A stretch of DNA of 64,000 nt, taken from Eggerthella timonensis. GTDB lineage: Bacteria; Actinomycetota; Coriobacteriia; Coriobacteriales; Eggerthellaceae. Positions 47,054 to 56,169 of the stretch are shown here, piece after piece. The stretch lies in assembly GCF_900184265.1 (NCBI RefSeq), contig NZ_FXXA01000002.1:1324918-1388917 (forward strand), read 5' to 3'. Below the pieces are notes generated by a model. That model had not been told where the DNA came from, made no database searches, and was given only the letters and a program-made list of their open reading frames with translations. Each line of letters begins with the position of its first letter. The first letter of the stretch is position 1. The position numbers were made by a program, and so were the translations under genes.

Positions 47054-47143
47054 ACGGATGATTATACCACCCCTCTCCACGAAATCACAACATATATTTT
47101 CGGCGAACAACGTTCGGCCATGCGAGCTGCGGAAACGATAACG

Positions 47144-48442
47144 TCAAATCCTGGTCGCGGACTTCGTCAGGCGCAGGATATCCTCGCGTGACGACACGTC
47201 GAGCTTGCGGTAGATGTTGTGGATGTGGGTGCGCACCGTGTTCGGCGAGATGAACAGCACGTCGGAGATGTAGGCGCCGCTGTGCCCCTCGGCGAGGTAG
47301 GCGAGGATCTCCTGCTCGCGCGCCGTGAGGTTGTGCGCGGCGGCCAGCTGGGCGCAGCGATCGAGCGAACAGGCGGGCGTCGCCTCGTCCTCGATGCGTT
47401 CGGCGGCGCGCGGCTCGTCGTGGGCGTCGCGCGTGCGGCGCACGTACGACGACAGCACCATGACGAACGCGTACAGCGTGGTGGTCACCGTCACCGCCAC
47501 GTGGACGAGGTCGTCGTCGAGCACGCTCGCGAAGCTCTGGCCGGCGAACGAGGCGGCGCAGAACAGCAGCACGGCGGTGGAGAACACGAGGTCGGCCGAG
47601 AACTCGCCCGCGTTTGCGATGGCGCACAGCGCGGCCAGCGTGAGGATGGCGGCGAGCGCGTACAGCGCGTAGGTCAAAAACGACACGAGCGCCGAACCGC
47701 TGCCGACGGATGCGGAGATGCTCGTAGCGGCCAGCAGCACCATGGCCATGAGCGGCAGGAACGTCTGGTGCATGCCACCGCGCAGCGTGAAGCGCTTCTT
47801 GCGCAAGGCCGTGTAAGCCAGCAGCGCCGCCGCATCGAGCGCGAGCGCTGCCAGATAGGCGTCCTGGCTTTCGTTGAACGCGGTGCGCATGACGGCCATC
47901 ACGAACGCGAACACGAGCAGCCCCAGCCCCGGCGCGACGATGACGTCGGCTAGCGAGGCGATGGTGGCGCTTGCCGTGCGGCCCTCGGGACGCTCGGGCG
48001 CCGCCTCGTCGCCGTCGTGCGCCATCCCCGAGAACGCGAGGGGGACGATGACGGCCACGATGGAGCTCAGCACGAACAGCACCGTCACGCCCGGCAGCGG
48101 CAGGACAGCGTACAGGAAGCAGATGCCCGCCGACAGCATGCTGGCGAGCGAGACCGCGACGAGCGCGCGCTTGATCTTGAAGCGCGCGCAGATGCGCCCC
48201 CAGGCGAGCGCCAGGCACGCGTCGCCGAGGGCCACGGCCGTGGACAGCGCGATGATCGGCGCGTCGTCCGGGCTGCCGAACCAGGAGAAGTACGCGAACG
48301 CGAGCGCGCAGCACAGGTACAGGATGCCGCCTCCCGCGCCGAGCAGCATGAAGGGGAGGCGCTTGCCCGTCAGCGACAGCCCCACGAACAGCGCTCCGAA
48401 CAGCGTGGCGGCCAGCAGGGTGGTTTCCGCGAACGTACTCAT
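47144..48442 (-). CDS. membrane-anchored LuxR-family regulator with uncertain start (module E)
   Basis: From ATG 48442 the protein has 432 residues: about eleven hydrophobic segments, then LTAREQEILAYLAEGHSGAYISD and SPNTVRTHIHNIYRKLDVSSREDILRL. The frame stays open for 58 more codons upstream, encoding a further hydrophobic helix (ALIVGVACLFSTLLIYSG) with no ATG, GTG or TTG. A good ribosome site GGGAG (about 48622-48626) sits 5 nt before an ATC codon at 48616, exactly where a start would be expected. Either ATC is used, or an ATG to ATC change has crippled the gene. ATG 48442 has no clear ribosome site. A TATAAT lies at 48646-48651. It is divergent from the flavoprotein at 48844. Confidence 0.8.
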   Translation of the reverse strand: MSTFAETTLLAATLFGALFVGLSLTGKRLPFMLLGAGGGILYLCCALAFAYFSWFGSPDDAPIIALSTAVALGDACLALAWGRICARFKIKRALVAVSLASMLSAGICFLYAVLPLPGVTVLFVLSSIVAVIVPLAFSGMAHDGDEAAPERPEGRTASATIASLADVIVAPGLGLLVFAFVMAVMRTAFNESQDAYLAALALDAAALLAYTALRKKRFTLRGGMHQTFLPLMAMVLLAATSISASVGSGSALVSFLTYALYALAAILTLAALCAIANAGEFSADLVFSTAVLLFCAASFAGQSFASVLDDDLVHVAVTVTTTLYAFVMVLSSYVRRTRDAHDEPRAAERIEDEATPACSLDRCAQLAAAHNLTAREQEILAYLAEGHSGAYISDVLFISPNTVRTHIHNIYRKLDVSSREDILRLTKSATRI

Positions 48443-48843
48443 GAACAGCTCGGCGTGCTCGAAGCGCAGAAACGAGATGACGGTGCCCGAGTAGATGAGC
48501 AGCGTGGAGAACAGGCAAGCGACCCCGACGATCAGCGCGGCCGTCGCGGGCGGTGAAATCTCGCCGCCCGTCCGCGCGCTGCCGAGCTCTTTCGTGCTGT
48601 TGCGTTGTGCCTCGATGGTCGCTCCCTTCTCGCCGTGTGCGTCGCATTATACCATTCACGCACTTCACCTGCGCAAACGACTAGCGTTGAGGCGGTCTAC
48701 GTAAAACCGTTGAGATGATCGTCCCATCTGCGGAAACGGAAATCAACGTTTTTTCGGATGGAAGGGCGCGCCGCCGGAGGCAAAGATGGGGGCGCAGAGT
48801 TCAAGGCACAACGCAGAAGCACAACGCAAAGGAGATGGGGAAC

Positions 48844-50700
48844 ATGGAGCTTTCTCGCAGGAACTTCTTGGTGGGCGCGGCGAGCGCGGGCATCGTCGGC
48901 GCGATGGCGGGGCTGACCGGATGCGCGCCGCAGACGTCGGCCGCGTCGGCGAAGGGCGGCGACGCGTCGTCCGCCGAGGGCGCGGCGGCGCGTCCGACCT
49001 ATTACATGTGCGACGAGGATTGGCTGGGCAGCGCGCCCGAGATCGCCGACGCCGACATCGCGGAGACGAAGAGCTTCGACGTCGTGGTGGTGGGCGGCGG
49101 CCATGCCGGCACGCAGGCGGCGCTCGCGGCGGCGCAGGAGGGCGCGAAGGTGGCCGTCATCGAGAAGCACAACGACGGGGAGATCATCTACCGCGGCGAC
49201 GACATCTGCTCGTACAACTCCGAAATGCTCAGGGGCTGGGGCTTCGGCCCGTACGACCTCGACGAGATCGTCAACGAGTACGTCCGCCGCGCCAACGGCC
49301 GATGCAACACCGAGGTCATCCGCTCGTTCGTGTACAACTCCGGCGAGATGATGGACAACCTGGCCTCGCTCGTCCCCGAGACGTCCGACGTGTTCGACTA
49401 CGAGGGCGGCCAGTGCATCGTGCAGATCGCCTACGACAAGCCCAGCGGCGCCGATTATCCCGTGGAGGTGTCGGGCTACAAGATTTGGGCCTCCACCGTG
49501 CAGACGGTGGGCACGAAGAACGAGCAGCCCGTGGGCAAGAAGCAGAAGACGGGCATCTCGCGCCTGGCCGAGATCGAGGAGTACTGCCGCGATGCGGCCG
49601 AGGACCTGGGCGCGGAGTGGTTCTGCGGGCAGACCGCGGCGCGCTGCGTCCAGGACGACGCGGGCAAGGTGACGGGCGTCATCGCCGAGGACGCTAACGG
49701 AAACTACGTGAAGTACGAGGCGTCCAAGGGCGTCATCCTGGCCACGGGCGACTTCGGCGGCAACACCGACATGGTGTGGGAGCTGTGCTCGGAATGCGCC
49801 GAGAACGCCGAGCGCCACGGCGTGGATCGCGGCGAGCTTATGGGCATGACCGACTGCGACGGCTCTGGCCACAAGATCGGATGCTGGGCGGGCGGTGCCA
49901 TCGAGAGCCATCCGCGCCCGGTGGCGGGCGACGCGCCCTCCATCTCGTTCGGCCCCTGGGGCTCCACGCCGTGCCTGTGGATGAACTGCAAGGGCGAGCG
50001 CTTCATGAACGAGTCGTTCGCCGGCCTCGTGCTGGCGCAATCGTGTCGCCAGCCCATCGACCTGAACGCCAAGATGGTGGGCAACTTCGCCATCATGGAC
50101 AGCAAGTACATGCAGTACATCCAGGCGGGCGGCCTCGATCACGGCGCTCCCAACTGGGGCTTCCCCGAGGGCATCGAGGAGTTCCAGGCGAACATGGAGG
50201 CGGCCGATCCCGCCGCCGGCACCGCCGAAGTGCGCGGCCTGGAGATCGCGAACCGCACGAGCCCGTTCGTGAACGAGATCTTCGTGGGCGCCACCGTCGA
50301 GGAGGTGCTGAAGAATGCGGGCCTCGAGGGCGAGGCGCTCGAGAACGCCAAGGCCAGCGTCGAGCGCTACAACGAGCTGTGCGCGGCGGGCAAGGACGCC
50401 GACTTCGGCAAGCCGGAGAACCTGCTGATCCCTATCGACGAGGGCCCGTTCTACCTGGCCGTGCAGGGTACGAGCAAGTTGTACGGCCCCGGCCTCAACA
50501 CGTTGGCGGGCCTGTGCGTGAACGGCAACTACCAGGTGCTGACCGCATCGAAGAACGCGGTGATCGACGGCCTGTACGCCGTGGGCAACACGATGGGCGA
50601 GCGCTACGGCAACGCCTACAACTGCCCCTCGGCCGGCAACAACATGGGCAACGCCATGACGAGCGGCCGCGTGGCCGGCAAGCACGCCGCCACCGCGTAG
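48844..50700 (+). CDS. Tat-exported FAD-dependent reductase (module E)
   Basis: The 618-residue protein has a Tat signal SRRNFLVGAASAG (residues 4-16) and lipobox-like LTGC. The FAD motif VVVVGGGHAGTQAALAAAQEG is near 80. The distal loop GLYAVGNTMGERYGNAYNCPSAGNNMGNAMTSGRVAG closes the fold. It is unusually Cys-rich in the catalytic part (CSECAEN, CDGSGHKIGCW, CRQ). Electrons must come from a cytochrome encoded elsewhere. ATG 48844 is chosen because GGAG lies 8 nt upstream, while ATG 48835 touches it. It is divergent from the LuxR gene, its likely regulator. A strong hairpin terminates it. Confidence 0.88.
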   Translation: MELSRRNFLVGAASAGIVGAMAGLTGCAPQTSAASAKGGDASSAEGAAARPTYYMCDEDWLGSAPEIADADIAETKSFDVVVVGGGHAGTQAALAAAQEGAKVAVIEKHNDGEIIYRGDDICSYNSEMLRGWGFGPYDLDEIVNEYVRRANGRCNTEVIRSFVYNSGEMMDNLASLVPETSDVFDYEGGQCIVQIAYDKPSGADYPVEVSGYKIWASTVQTVGTKNEQPVGKKQKTGISRLAEIEEYCRDAAEDLGAEWFCGQTAARCVQDDAGKVTGVIAEDANGNYVKYEASKGVILATGDFGGNTDMVWELCSECAENAERHGVDRGELMGMTDCDGSGHKIGCWAGGAIESHPRPVAGDAPSISFGPWGSTPCLWMNCKGERFMNESFAGLVLAQSCRQPIDLNAKMVGNFAIMDSKYMQYIQAGGLDHGAPNWGFPEGIEEFQANMEAADPAAGTAEVRGLEIANRTSPFVNEIFVGATVEEVLKNAGLEGEALENAKASVERYNELCAAGKDADFGKPENLLIPIDEGPFYLAVQGTSKLYGPGLNTLAGLCVNGNYQVLTASKNAVIDGLYAVGNTMGERYGNAYNCPSAGNNMGNAMTSGRVAGKHAATA

Positions 50701-50730
50701 CCTCTTTCCGACGACATCCCTCCCTCCCAG

Positions 50731-50760
50731 CGATGCCGCGCCCCTTCGGGCGCGGCATCG
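50731..50760. terminator. bidirectional terminator hairpin
   Basis: CGATGCCGCGCCC pairs perfectly with GGGCGCGGCATCG around a CTTC loop, between two convergent flavoprotein genes. Confidence 0.8.
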
Positions 50761-50784
50761 TCGCGTCAACGACGCAAGGCGACA

Positions 50785-52395
50785 TTACGACAAAGGCGTC
50801 TCGTTTGCGGCGTTCGTGCCGGCTATGCGGGCGCCGAGGGCTTCGGGCACGTTACCTGCCCCTTGATAGAGCCATCCATACAGCGACCCGAACTCTCCTC
50901 CGGCATAGAGACGGGGAATCGGGTTCCCGTCGTTGCCGATTACGCGGTGCGCCCCGTCGCGCGCAGGTCCGCCTTGCGTGTTGATGATGCCGAGTCCCAA
51001 TTCGCATCCATAGAAGGGCGACGCTTGAATCGGCGTGAGCGCGTCGGTGCGTCCAAAAGCGTCGTCCGTGCCCGATGCGCACGATTCGTTGTACGAGGCC
51101 ACCGTTGCCGCAAGGCCGGAAGGATCGATGCCGAGTGCTTCTGCGAGCTCTTCAATCGTGTCGGCTTCGACGAGCCAGCCCTTCTCGATTTCCGCTTTGT
51201 TATCGTCGCTCCATGTGTACCATTCGTGGATGTGGGCCCAGTGATTGCCGGATGCCGCCGAGCAGTTGTTGAACACGGGGCCGGACGATACTTTGGTCGA
51301 GTCGCAGATGAGGAACATCGGGAGGTTCGCATATCCAAGCGCGTCCATGCTGAAGGCAAGCTCGGGAAGTTGGGACTTGTCGTGCAGGGGGCGCATGATG
51401 GCGCGGTCGGACACGGTGCGTCCGGATTCGTTCACGAAGCGCTCACCGGCGGCGTTCACCATGATGCTGTTGTTCCAGCAATCGAACTCGGTCCAGGTGA
51501 ACCCGCACGAAACCCCGACCTCCTCCGATGCGGGTTTGCAGCAATGGCAACCCCATTCGACCGACGAAAAGCCGCGCAGCTGCGCACCTGCTTTTGCGAC
51601 CATCGCGATGCCGTCGCCGGTGTTGTACGGTGTGCCGCAGGGAAAGATCGGAACGTTCGGAGGGTAGTAGGCGGTTTTCATCTGATGGTTTCCCTCGAAC
51701 CCTCCCAAACAGAGCACCACGCCCCGATTTGCCCTGATGCGCAGTTCGTTGCCGGTCGCATCAGAGGCAAGCACGCCGAGCACCTCGTTCGTGTCGGAAT
51801 CGAGCACGAGATCGCGCGCGGGCGTCTCGTAGCGCACGGCAACTCCGGCAGATGACTCCACGACGCCTTTCAGGAAGGTGAAGAGGCTGTAGCCGTTGCC
51901 GCCGACTTTGAGAGCCTTGGGAAAGGCCTCGGCCGTTTCCAAGGCTCCGTACATCGATCCTCTTGTCTCATTCACTTTCACGTCGGCCCCGTGGTCCACG
52001 AGCCACTGTTCGAGCGTCGAAGACTCCTCGAGATAGCCGTCGATCTCCTCGTCGGTGGTGGTGTCGGGCATCTGGTAACGGATGAATTCGTGCGCCATGT
52101 CGAGCTTGCTCGGGTCGGCGACGCACATCGTGCCTCCTGAGACGGACGTATTCCCACCGCAGTCTTTCTCGGGGGCTTTTTCGAGCAGGATCACGTTCGC
52201 CCCGGCTTCGGAAGCGTTGATGGCGGCAGCTGCGCCCGCGCCTCCGAAGCCGACCACGATTACGTCCGTCTCTTCGTCCCAGGCAGCGCCGGACTTGTCG
52301 CCCGCGCCTGAGCACCCTGCTAGCGCGAGCGTGCCAAGTGCGAGAGCCGAAGCTCCTGCCGTCACGAACGAGCGGCGTGTCAGTTCATTTTTCAT
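50785..52395 (-). CDS. Tat-exported FAD-dependent reductase (module F)
   Basis: The 536-residue flavoprotein has a Tat signal TRRSFVTAGASALALGTLALAGC (residues 6-28), also lipobox-like. The FAD motif VVGFGGAGAAAAINASEAGANVILLEKA follows. A YNTGDGIAMVAKAGAQLRG loop and the distal GRLYAGGEFG-type segment (LYAGGEFGSLYGWLYQGAGNVPEALG) put it in the same subtype as the protein at 27554-29248. The NrfH-like cytochrome lies 39 nt upstream on the same strand, forming a donor-reductase operon. Its third-position GC is slightly lower than in its neighbours. ATG 52395 has GAGAGGGGAACC upstream. Confidence 0.9.
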   Translation of the reverse strand: MKNELTRRSFVTAGASALALGTLALAGCSGAGDKSGAAWDEETDVIVVGFGGAGAAAAINASEAGANVILLEKAPEKDCGGNTSVSGGTMCVADPSKLDMAHEFIRYQMPDTTTDEEIDGYLEESSTLEQWLVDHGADVKVNETRGSMYGALETAEAFPKALKVGGNGYSLFTFLKGVVESSAGVAVRYETPARDLVLDSDTNEVLGVLASDATGNELRIRANRGVVLCLGGFEGNHQMKTAYYPPNVPIFPCGTPYNTGDGIAMVAKAGAQLRGFSSVEWGCHCCKPASEEVGVSCGFTWTEFDCWNNSIMVNAAGERFVNESGRTVSDRAIMRPLHDKSQLPELAFSMDALGYANLPMFLICDSTKVSSGPVFNNCSAASGNHWAHIHEWYTWSDDNKAEIEKGWLVEADTIEELAEALGIDPSGLAATVASYNESCASGTDDAFGRTDALTPIQASPFYGCELGLGIINTQGGPARDGAHRVIGNDGNPIPRLYAGGEFGSLYGWLYQGAGNVPEALGARIAGTNAANETPLS

Positions 52396-52434
52396 GCTGG
52401 TTCCCCTCTCCTTGGTTCCATGGCTTCTCTGCGA

Positions 52435-53043
52435 TCAGCGATGATCGTGGCATCCGTAGCAAGAATCGAATGTCTTGGTATGATGGCAGGCGTCGTAGCA
52501 GTAATCGATGCCCGCCGATGAACGATGCACGGTGTGGCAGGTGGCGCAGGCCACGGTTTCGCCGTCAACCTCGTGCGGGCTTTCGGTTTCGCCGTAGTCG
52601 GCCGAAAACGTGATCTCGTGAGGGTTGACGGTCATTTTGTTTCCCGCAACGTAATCGGCGGTCTTCGATGCGACCTCTTCGCGCGAGTGGCACCCGTCCT
52701 GCAGGCAGAAATCGTCGTCGACCTCCATCTTCGCAAGCGGTAATCGGTAGTCCCCGCTCAATTGGACCTGCAGCTCCGTCAATTGCGCGCTTATCTCTGC
52801 TTCGTGGCAGTCGAGACAGGCGACGTCGGACTTCGCGTGCTCGCTGGCGAGCATGGAGCCCTGCTCGTACGATTCCAGATACGAACCCATGGAGTCGTGG
52901 CAGACCGTCCCGCAAAACGACGGCTGTTCGTGCCAGACCCAAAATCCCGCCCCAGCTCCGACGAGCACGACGGCGACGATGCAAGCTGCGGTCACCAATC
53001 TCTTGTGCGACTTGCGCGTTTCATGCGGTCTTTCCTCACTCAT
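52435..53043 (-). CDS. membrane-anchored multiheme cytochrome, NapC/NrfH-like, with non-standard heme motifs
   Basis: The 202-residue protein has one N-terminal membrane helix (about residues 15-37). It has six potential heme sites: CGTVCH (44-49, CX3CH), CLDCH (76-80), CLQDGCH (113-119, CX4CH), CATCH (166-170), CYDACH (182-187, CX3CH) and CYGCH (195-199). Three therefore deviate from CxxCH. NapC/NrfH proteins oxidise menaquinol and feed periplasmic reductases; here the acceptor is probably the flavoprotein encoded next. The last three sites align with those of the cytochrome at 26913. ATG 53043 follows a purine-rich AGGAGGG. Confidence 0.88.
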   Translation of the reverse strand: MSEERPHETRKSHKRLVTAACIVAVVLVGAGAGFWVWHEQPSFCGTVCHDSMGSYLESYEQGSMLASEHAKSDVACLDCHEAEISAQLTELQVQLSGDYRLPLAKMEVDDDFCLQDGCHSREEVASKTADYVAGNKMTVNPHEITFSADYGETESPHEVDGETVACATCHTVHRSSAGIDYCYDACHHTKTFDSCYGCHDHR

Positions 53044-53256
53044 GATCCCTCCTTTCTTAGCATGCTTGAACCGGTCGGTTCCATGGCACCAGTATTGGGG
53101 GAAGCGGGTTCGTTTCATAGAGACATGAATCATGATGGAGCGGCGTTGGCGGGGACATCTTTCATGTCCCTTGTGCGTGCGAGGGTGCGCAGCTATGGTC
53201 GAAACGCCTTGTGCTATTGTCTTGCTAGGCTGCAACAAGGGGTGGAGGAGGCGGGC

Positions 53257-54693
53257 ATGGGGGAAGAAAGAAGCTCGACGAGCTGGGGGCGAGAAGGGAA
53301 AAAGCCGTCCGTATGGTTCTATCCGCTGCTGGGGATCGTGGGCGTGCGCGTTTGGTTGGGCTGCCTGCCGTACGGGCAGCAGGTTTTGGGGGATGGAAGC
53401 GCCGACCTTCTGCTGAGCACCCTGTTTCGGGGGCTGTTTCCCCTTGCCGTGGTCTTGATCGCTCGGGGCCGGCGTTTAAGCTCCCAAACCGTCCGCAGGC
53501 TCAATATCGGCCTAACGGTTTCTATGGTGGTGCTGGGCGAACTGGTTTGGACGGGCGCGCTCGGTGACGGGAGCGTCGTGGCGCTCGTGCTGGGAAGCAT
53601 GATGGCTGGTTGGTTGTATATCCAATGGGGCGAGGTATACGTTCGCTTCCCGCTTCCCGCGGTCCTTCTCCATATTTGCGTTTCGCTGTCGCTCGCTCCG
53701 CTGCTGGTCATCGCGCTCGCCTTCCTTCCCTCGCTGTTCACCGGGGCATCGTTGCTCGTGTTCCCCTTGGTCGGATGCTTCGCTTTCGAGAGGGCGCGCA
53801 CGACGCATGCTTCTCGTCTTGAGGTGCCGAGCGTTCCTCGCACGCCGCCGTTCGGCAGAGGCGACGCGAAATGGATCGTCTCCATGGCCATCTACTCGTT
53901 CGTGTGGGGGATCATGCAGGCGCTTCCGTTCGGCGGTGCCGTCGAGCCGATGTCGGTGTATCACGTGGTGTATCGGGTGGCGGGAGCCCTCATCGTCCTG
54001 GTCCCCCTCGTTCAGCTTTACCTATTGAAGAACAGCTTCAACCTCCTATCGATGTGGTACGTCATCACCACCGTGACGACGGTGAGCTTTCTCATGGTCC
54101 TGGTCAGCGACGGGGCTTTGAGCAGCGTCGCGCTTACTTTGTTCGCAACCGCAAACTACTTGATCCTTGCATATTGGTGGATACGGGTCGTCGATTTCAC
54201 CCAGCGGTCGGACAAGCCTCCGTATGTCATGTTCGCGTTCGGTTGGGCTCTCATGCTGGTGTTCACCGCATTCGGCGAGTTGTCGGCGAAATGGATTGAG
54301 CGTTTCGGCAACTCGTTGGTCATGCTTGTCTCGTTGGGGGTGTTTCTCGTCGTCGTATACCTTATCGCGCTGTTCAAGCCGGGGAAGCAAGAGAATCCCG
54401 CCGTATCCGCTCCCCGGGTGATTACCGATACCGAGGATGCGCCCGTTTCGTTGAGCGAAGCGGTGGAGTTGAGCATCGAGCGCGCCGCGCGCGAATACCG
54501 CTTTACGAAGCGTGAAAAGGAGATCGTCGTCTTGCTCTGTCAAGGTAGAACGCTGCAGTTTTGCGGTGATAAGCTCGGCATATCGCTCAACACCGTGCGC
54601 GGCCATACCAAGAGGCTTTATGCGAAACTCGACGTGCATTCAAAGGAGGAGATGCTTGATATGCTGCAGCGCTACCGCGAGTCCACGCCGTGA
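53257..54693 (+). CDS. membrane-anchored LuxR-family regulator (module F)
   Basis: The 478-residue protein has about twelve hydrophobic segments (residues 18-380), an acidic linker, and a LuxR domain: FTKREKEIVVLLCQGRTLQFCGDKLGIS and LNTVRGHTKRLYAKLDVHSKEEMLDML. It is divergent from the cytochrome/flavoprotein pair, 213 bp away, and probably controls it. The frame is open further upstream, but ATG 53257 has GGAGGAGGCGGGC directly before it and fits the start of the first hydrophobic part. Its domain layout is closest to the regulator at 25213-26631, which also faces a flavoprotein of the same subtype. Confidence 0.88.
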   Translation: MGEERSSTSWGREGKKPSVWFYPLLGIVGVRVWLGCLPYGQQVLGDGSADLLLSTLFRGLFPLAVVLIARGRRLSSQTVRRLNIGLTVSMVVLGELVWTGALGDGSVVALVLGSMMAGWLYIQWGEVYVRFPLPAVLLHICVSLSLAPLLVIALAFLPSLFTGASLLVFPLVGCFAFERARTTHASRLEVPSVPRTPPFGRGDAKWIVSMAIYSFVWGIMQALPFGGAVEPMSVYHVVYRVAGALIVLVPLVQLYLLKNSFNLLSMWYVITTVTTVSFLMVLVSDGALSSVALTLFATANYLILAYWWIRVVDFTQRSDKPPYVMFAFGWALMLVFTAFGELSAKWIERFGNSLVMLVSLGVFLVVVYLIALFKPGKQENPAVSAPRVITDTEDAPVSLSEAVELSIERAAREYRFTKREKEIVVLLCQGRTLQFCGDKLGISLNTVRGHTKRLYAKLDVHSKEEMLDMLQRYRESTP

Positions 54694-54810
54694 TGCCATG
54701 AGCGGCATCGCCCACGTCGGCGGAAGCCGCACTCTGTGCGCGGCATCGTCGCCTTCGGTGCGCGCGCGGCGCTTCATGCTATACTGGTGCGCCGAAAGGA
54801 CGCGTGGAAC

Positions 54811-56145
54811 ATGGTAAACATTCCTAGCCCCGCCTTGGCTATCGTCGGGCGGCACAATTCAGGCAAGACGACGCTCATCGAGCAGCTCATCGCCGAGCTG
54901 GTGCGACGCGGTCGCGACGTGGGCAGCGTGAAGCACCACAGCCACGTGGGCTTCGATATCGACTACCCCGGGAAGGACTCGTATCGCCATCGCGCCGCCG
55001 GCGCGCGCGAGACGGTGATCGCCGCGCCCGGGCAGATGGCGCGCATCAAGACGGTGGAGGGCGAGCTGGAATGCTCGGACATCGTGCGCAGCATGCCGGG
55101 CCACGACATCGTGGTGGTGGAGGGGTACCGCAAAAGCGGGCTGCCCACCATCGAGATCATGCGCTCGGGCAACGACGCCGATGCGCGGGTGGCCGACGTG
55201 TTCGCCGAGGGCGCGCGCTGCGGCTGGCCGTTGGGCACCGACTTCACCCAGTTCACGCGCGGCACCGTGCCCCCGGCCGACGACGAGGCGCGCGAGCAGC
55301 TGCGCCGCGCCGCCCAGCAAGCCGGAGGCGCGGCCGACGACCACTTCAAGACGCAGCATCCCGACTACGCGGACATCTCGAACAAGCTGCCGACGTGCGA
55401 TACGGTGGCCGTCGTCACCGATATCGACGAAGCGCGCCGCGCGGCGGAGCTGTACCATGTGCCGGCGTTCGCGCTCGACGACATCGCGGGTCTCGCCGAC
55501 TTCGTGGAGCAGCGCTTCGTGCGCCCACGCGTCACCGTGGTCATCCAGGCCGGCGGCGAGAGCCGGCGCATGGGGCAGAGCAAAGCCACCGTGCCGTTCG
55601 CGGGCCGCCCGCTGATCTGCCGGCTGGTGGAGCGCCTCGGGCCGGTGGCGGACGACCTCGTCATCACGACGAACGAGCCCGAGAAGCTGGCCTTCCTGCA
55701 CGCCGAGTTCCCGCAGTACCGCATCCAGCTGGTGTGCGACGCGTTCAACGTACGCGGCGCGCTGCCGGGCCTGTACACGGCGTTGCAGGCCGCCCGCAAT
55801 CCGTACGTGGCCGTGGTGGCGTGCGACATGGTGTTCGCCTCCGCGTCGCTCGTGGTGGCCGAGGCGCTGGCGATGAACGAGACGGGCGCCGACGTGGTGG
55901 TGCCGGTGAACAAGCACGGGTTCGAGCCGTTCCACGCGGTGTACCGCCGCATGGGCTGCCTGCCGGCCGTGCGCGCCGCGCTCGACCGCGGCGAGAAGCG
56001 CGCCCAGGGGTTCTTCGCGGACGTGCAGGTGTGCGAGTTCCCGCAGGAGCGCGTGCTGGAGGCCGAACCGATGGGCGGCTGCTTCATCAACGCGAACACG
56101 CCCGAGGAGCTGCGCGCCATCGAGGAGACGTTCCTCGAGAAGTAG
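54811..56145 (+). CDS. MobB-MobA fusion: molybdopterin guanine dinucleotide biosynthesis
   Basis: Residues 1-225 are a MobB-like GTPase with P-loop IVGRHNSGKTTLIEQL (about 11-26), SVKHHSHVGFDIDYPGKDSYRHRAAGA and DIVVVEGYRKSG. Residues about 245-444 are MobA: VVIQAGGESRRMGQSKATVPFAG (nucleotide site, about 247-269), VACDMVFAS and GFEPFHAVYRR. MobA adds GMP to molybdopterin, and MobB helps delivery. The fusion couples the two. The product cofactor is needed by the DMSO-reductase-type enzyme at 30784-32913. A TATACT -10 lies at 54780-54785, and AAAGGACG precedes ATG 54811. The FeS gene follows after 24 nt. Confidence 0.93.
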   Translation: MVNIPSPALAIVGRHNSGKTTLIEQLIAELVRRGRDVGSVKHHSHVGFDIDYPGKDSYRHRAAGARETVIAAPGQMARIKTVEGELECSDIVRSMPGHDIVVVEGYRKSGLPTIEIMRSGNDADARVADVFAEGARCGWPLGTDFTQFTRGTVPPADDEAREQLRRAAQQAGGAADDHFKTQHPDYADISNKLPTCDTVAVVTDIDEARRAAELYHVPAFALDDIAGLADFVEQRFVRPRVTVVIQAGGESRRMGQSKATVPFAGRPLICRLVERLGPVADDLVITTNEPEKLAFLHAEFPQYRIQLVCDAFNVRGALPGLYTALQAARNPYVAVVACDMVFASASLVVAEALAMNETGADVVVPVNKHGFEPFHAVYRRMGCLPAVRAALDRGEKRAQGFFADVQVCEFPQERVLEAEPMGGCFINANTPEELRAIEETFLEK

Positions 56146-56169
56146 GGGAAGACGAGACGAGGGGTTGGC

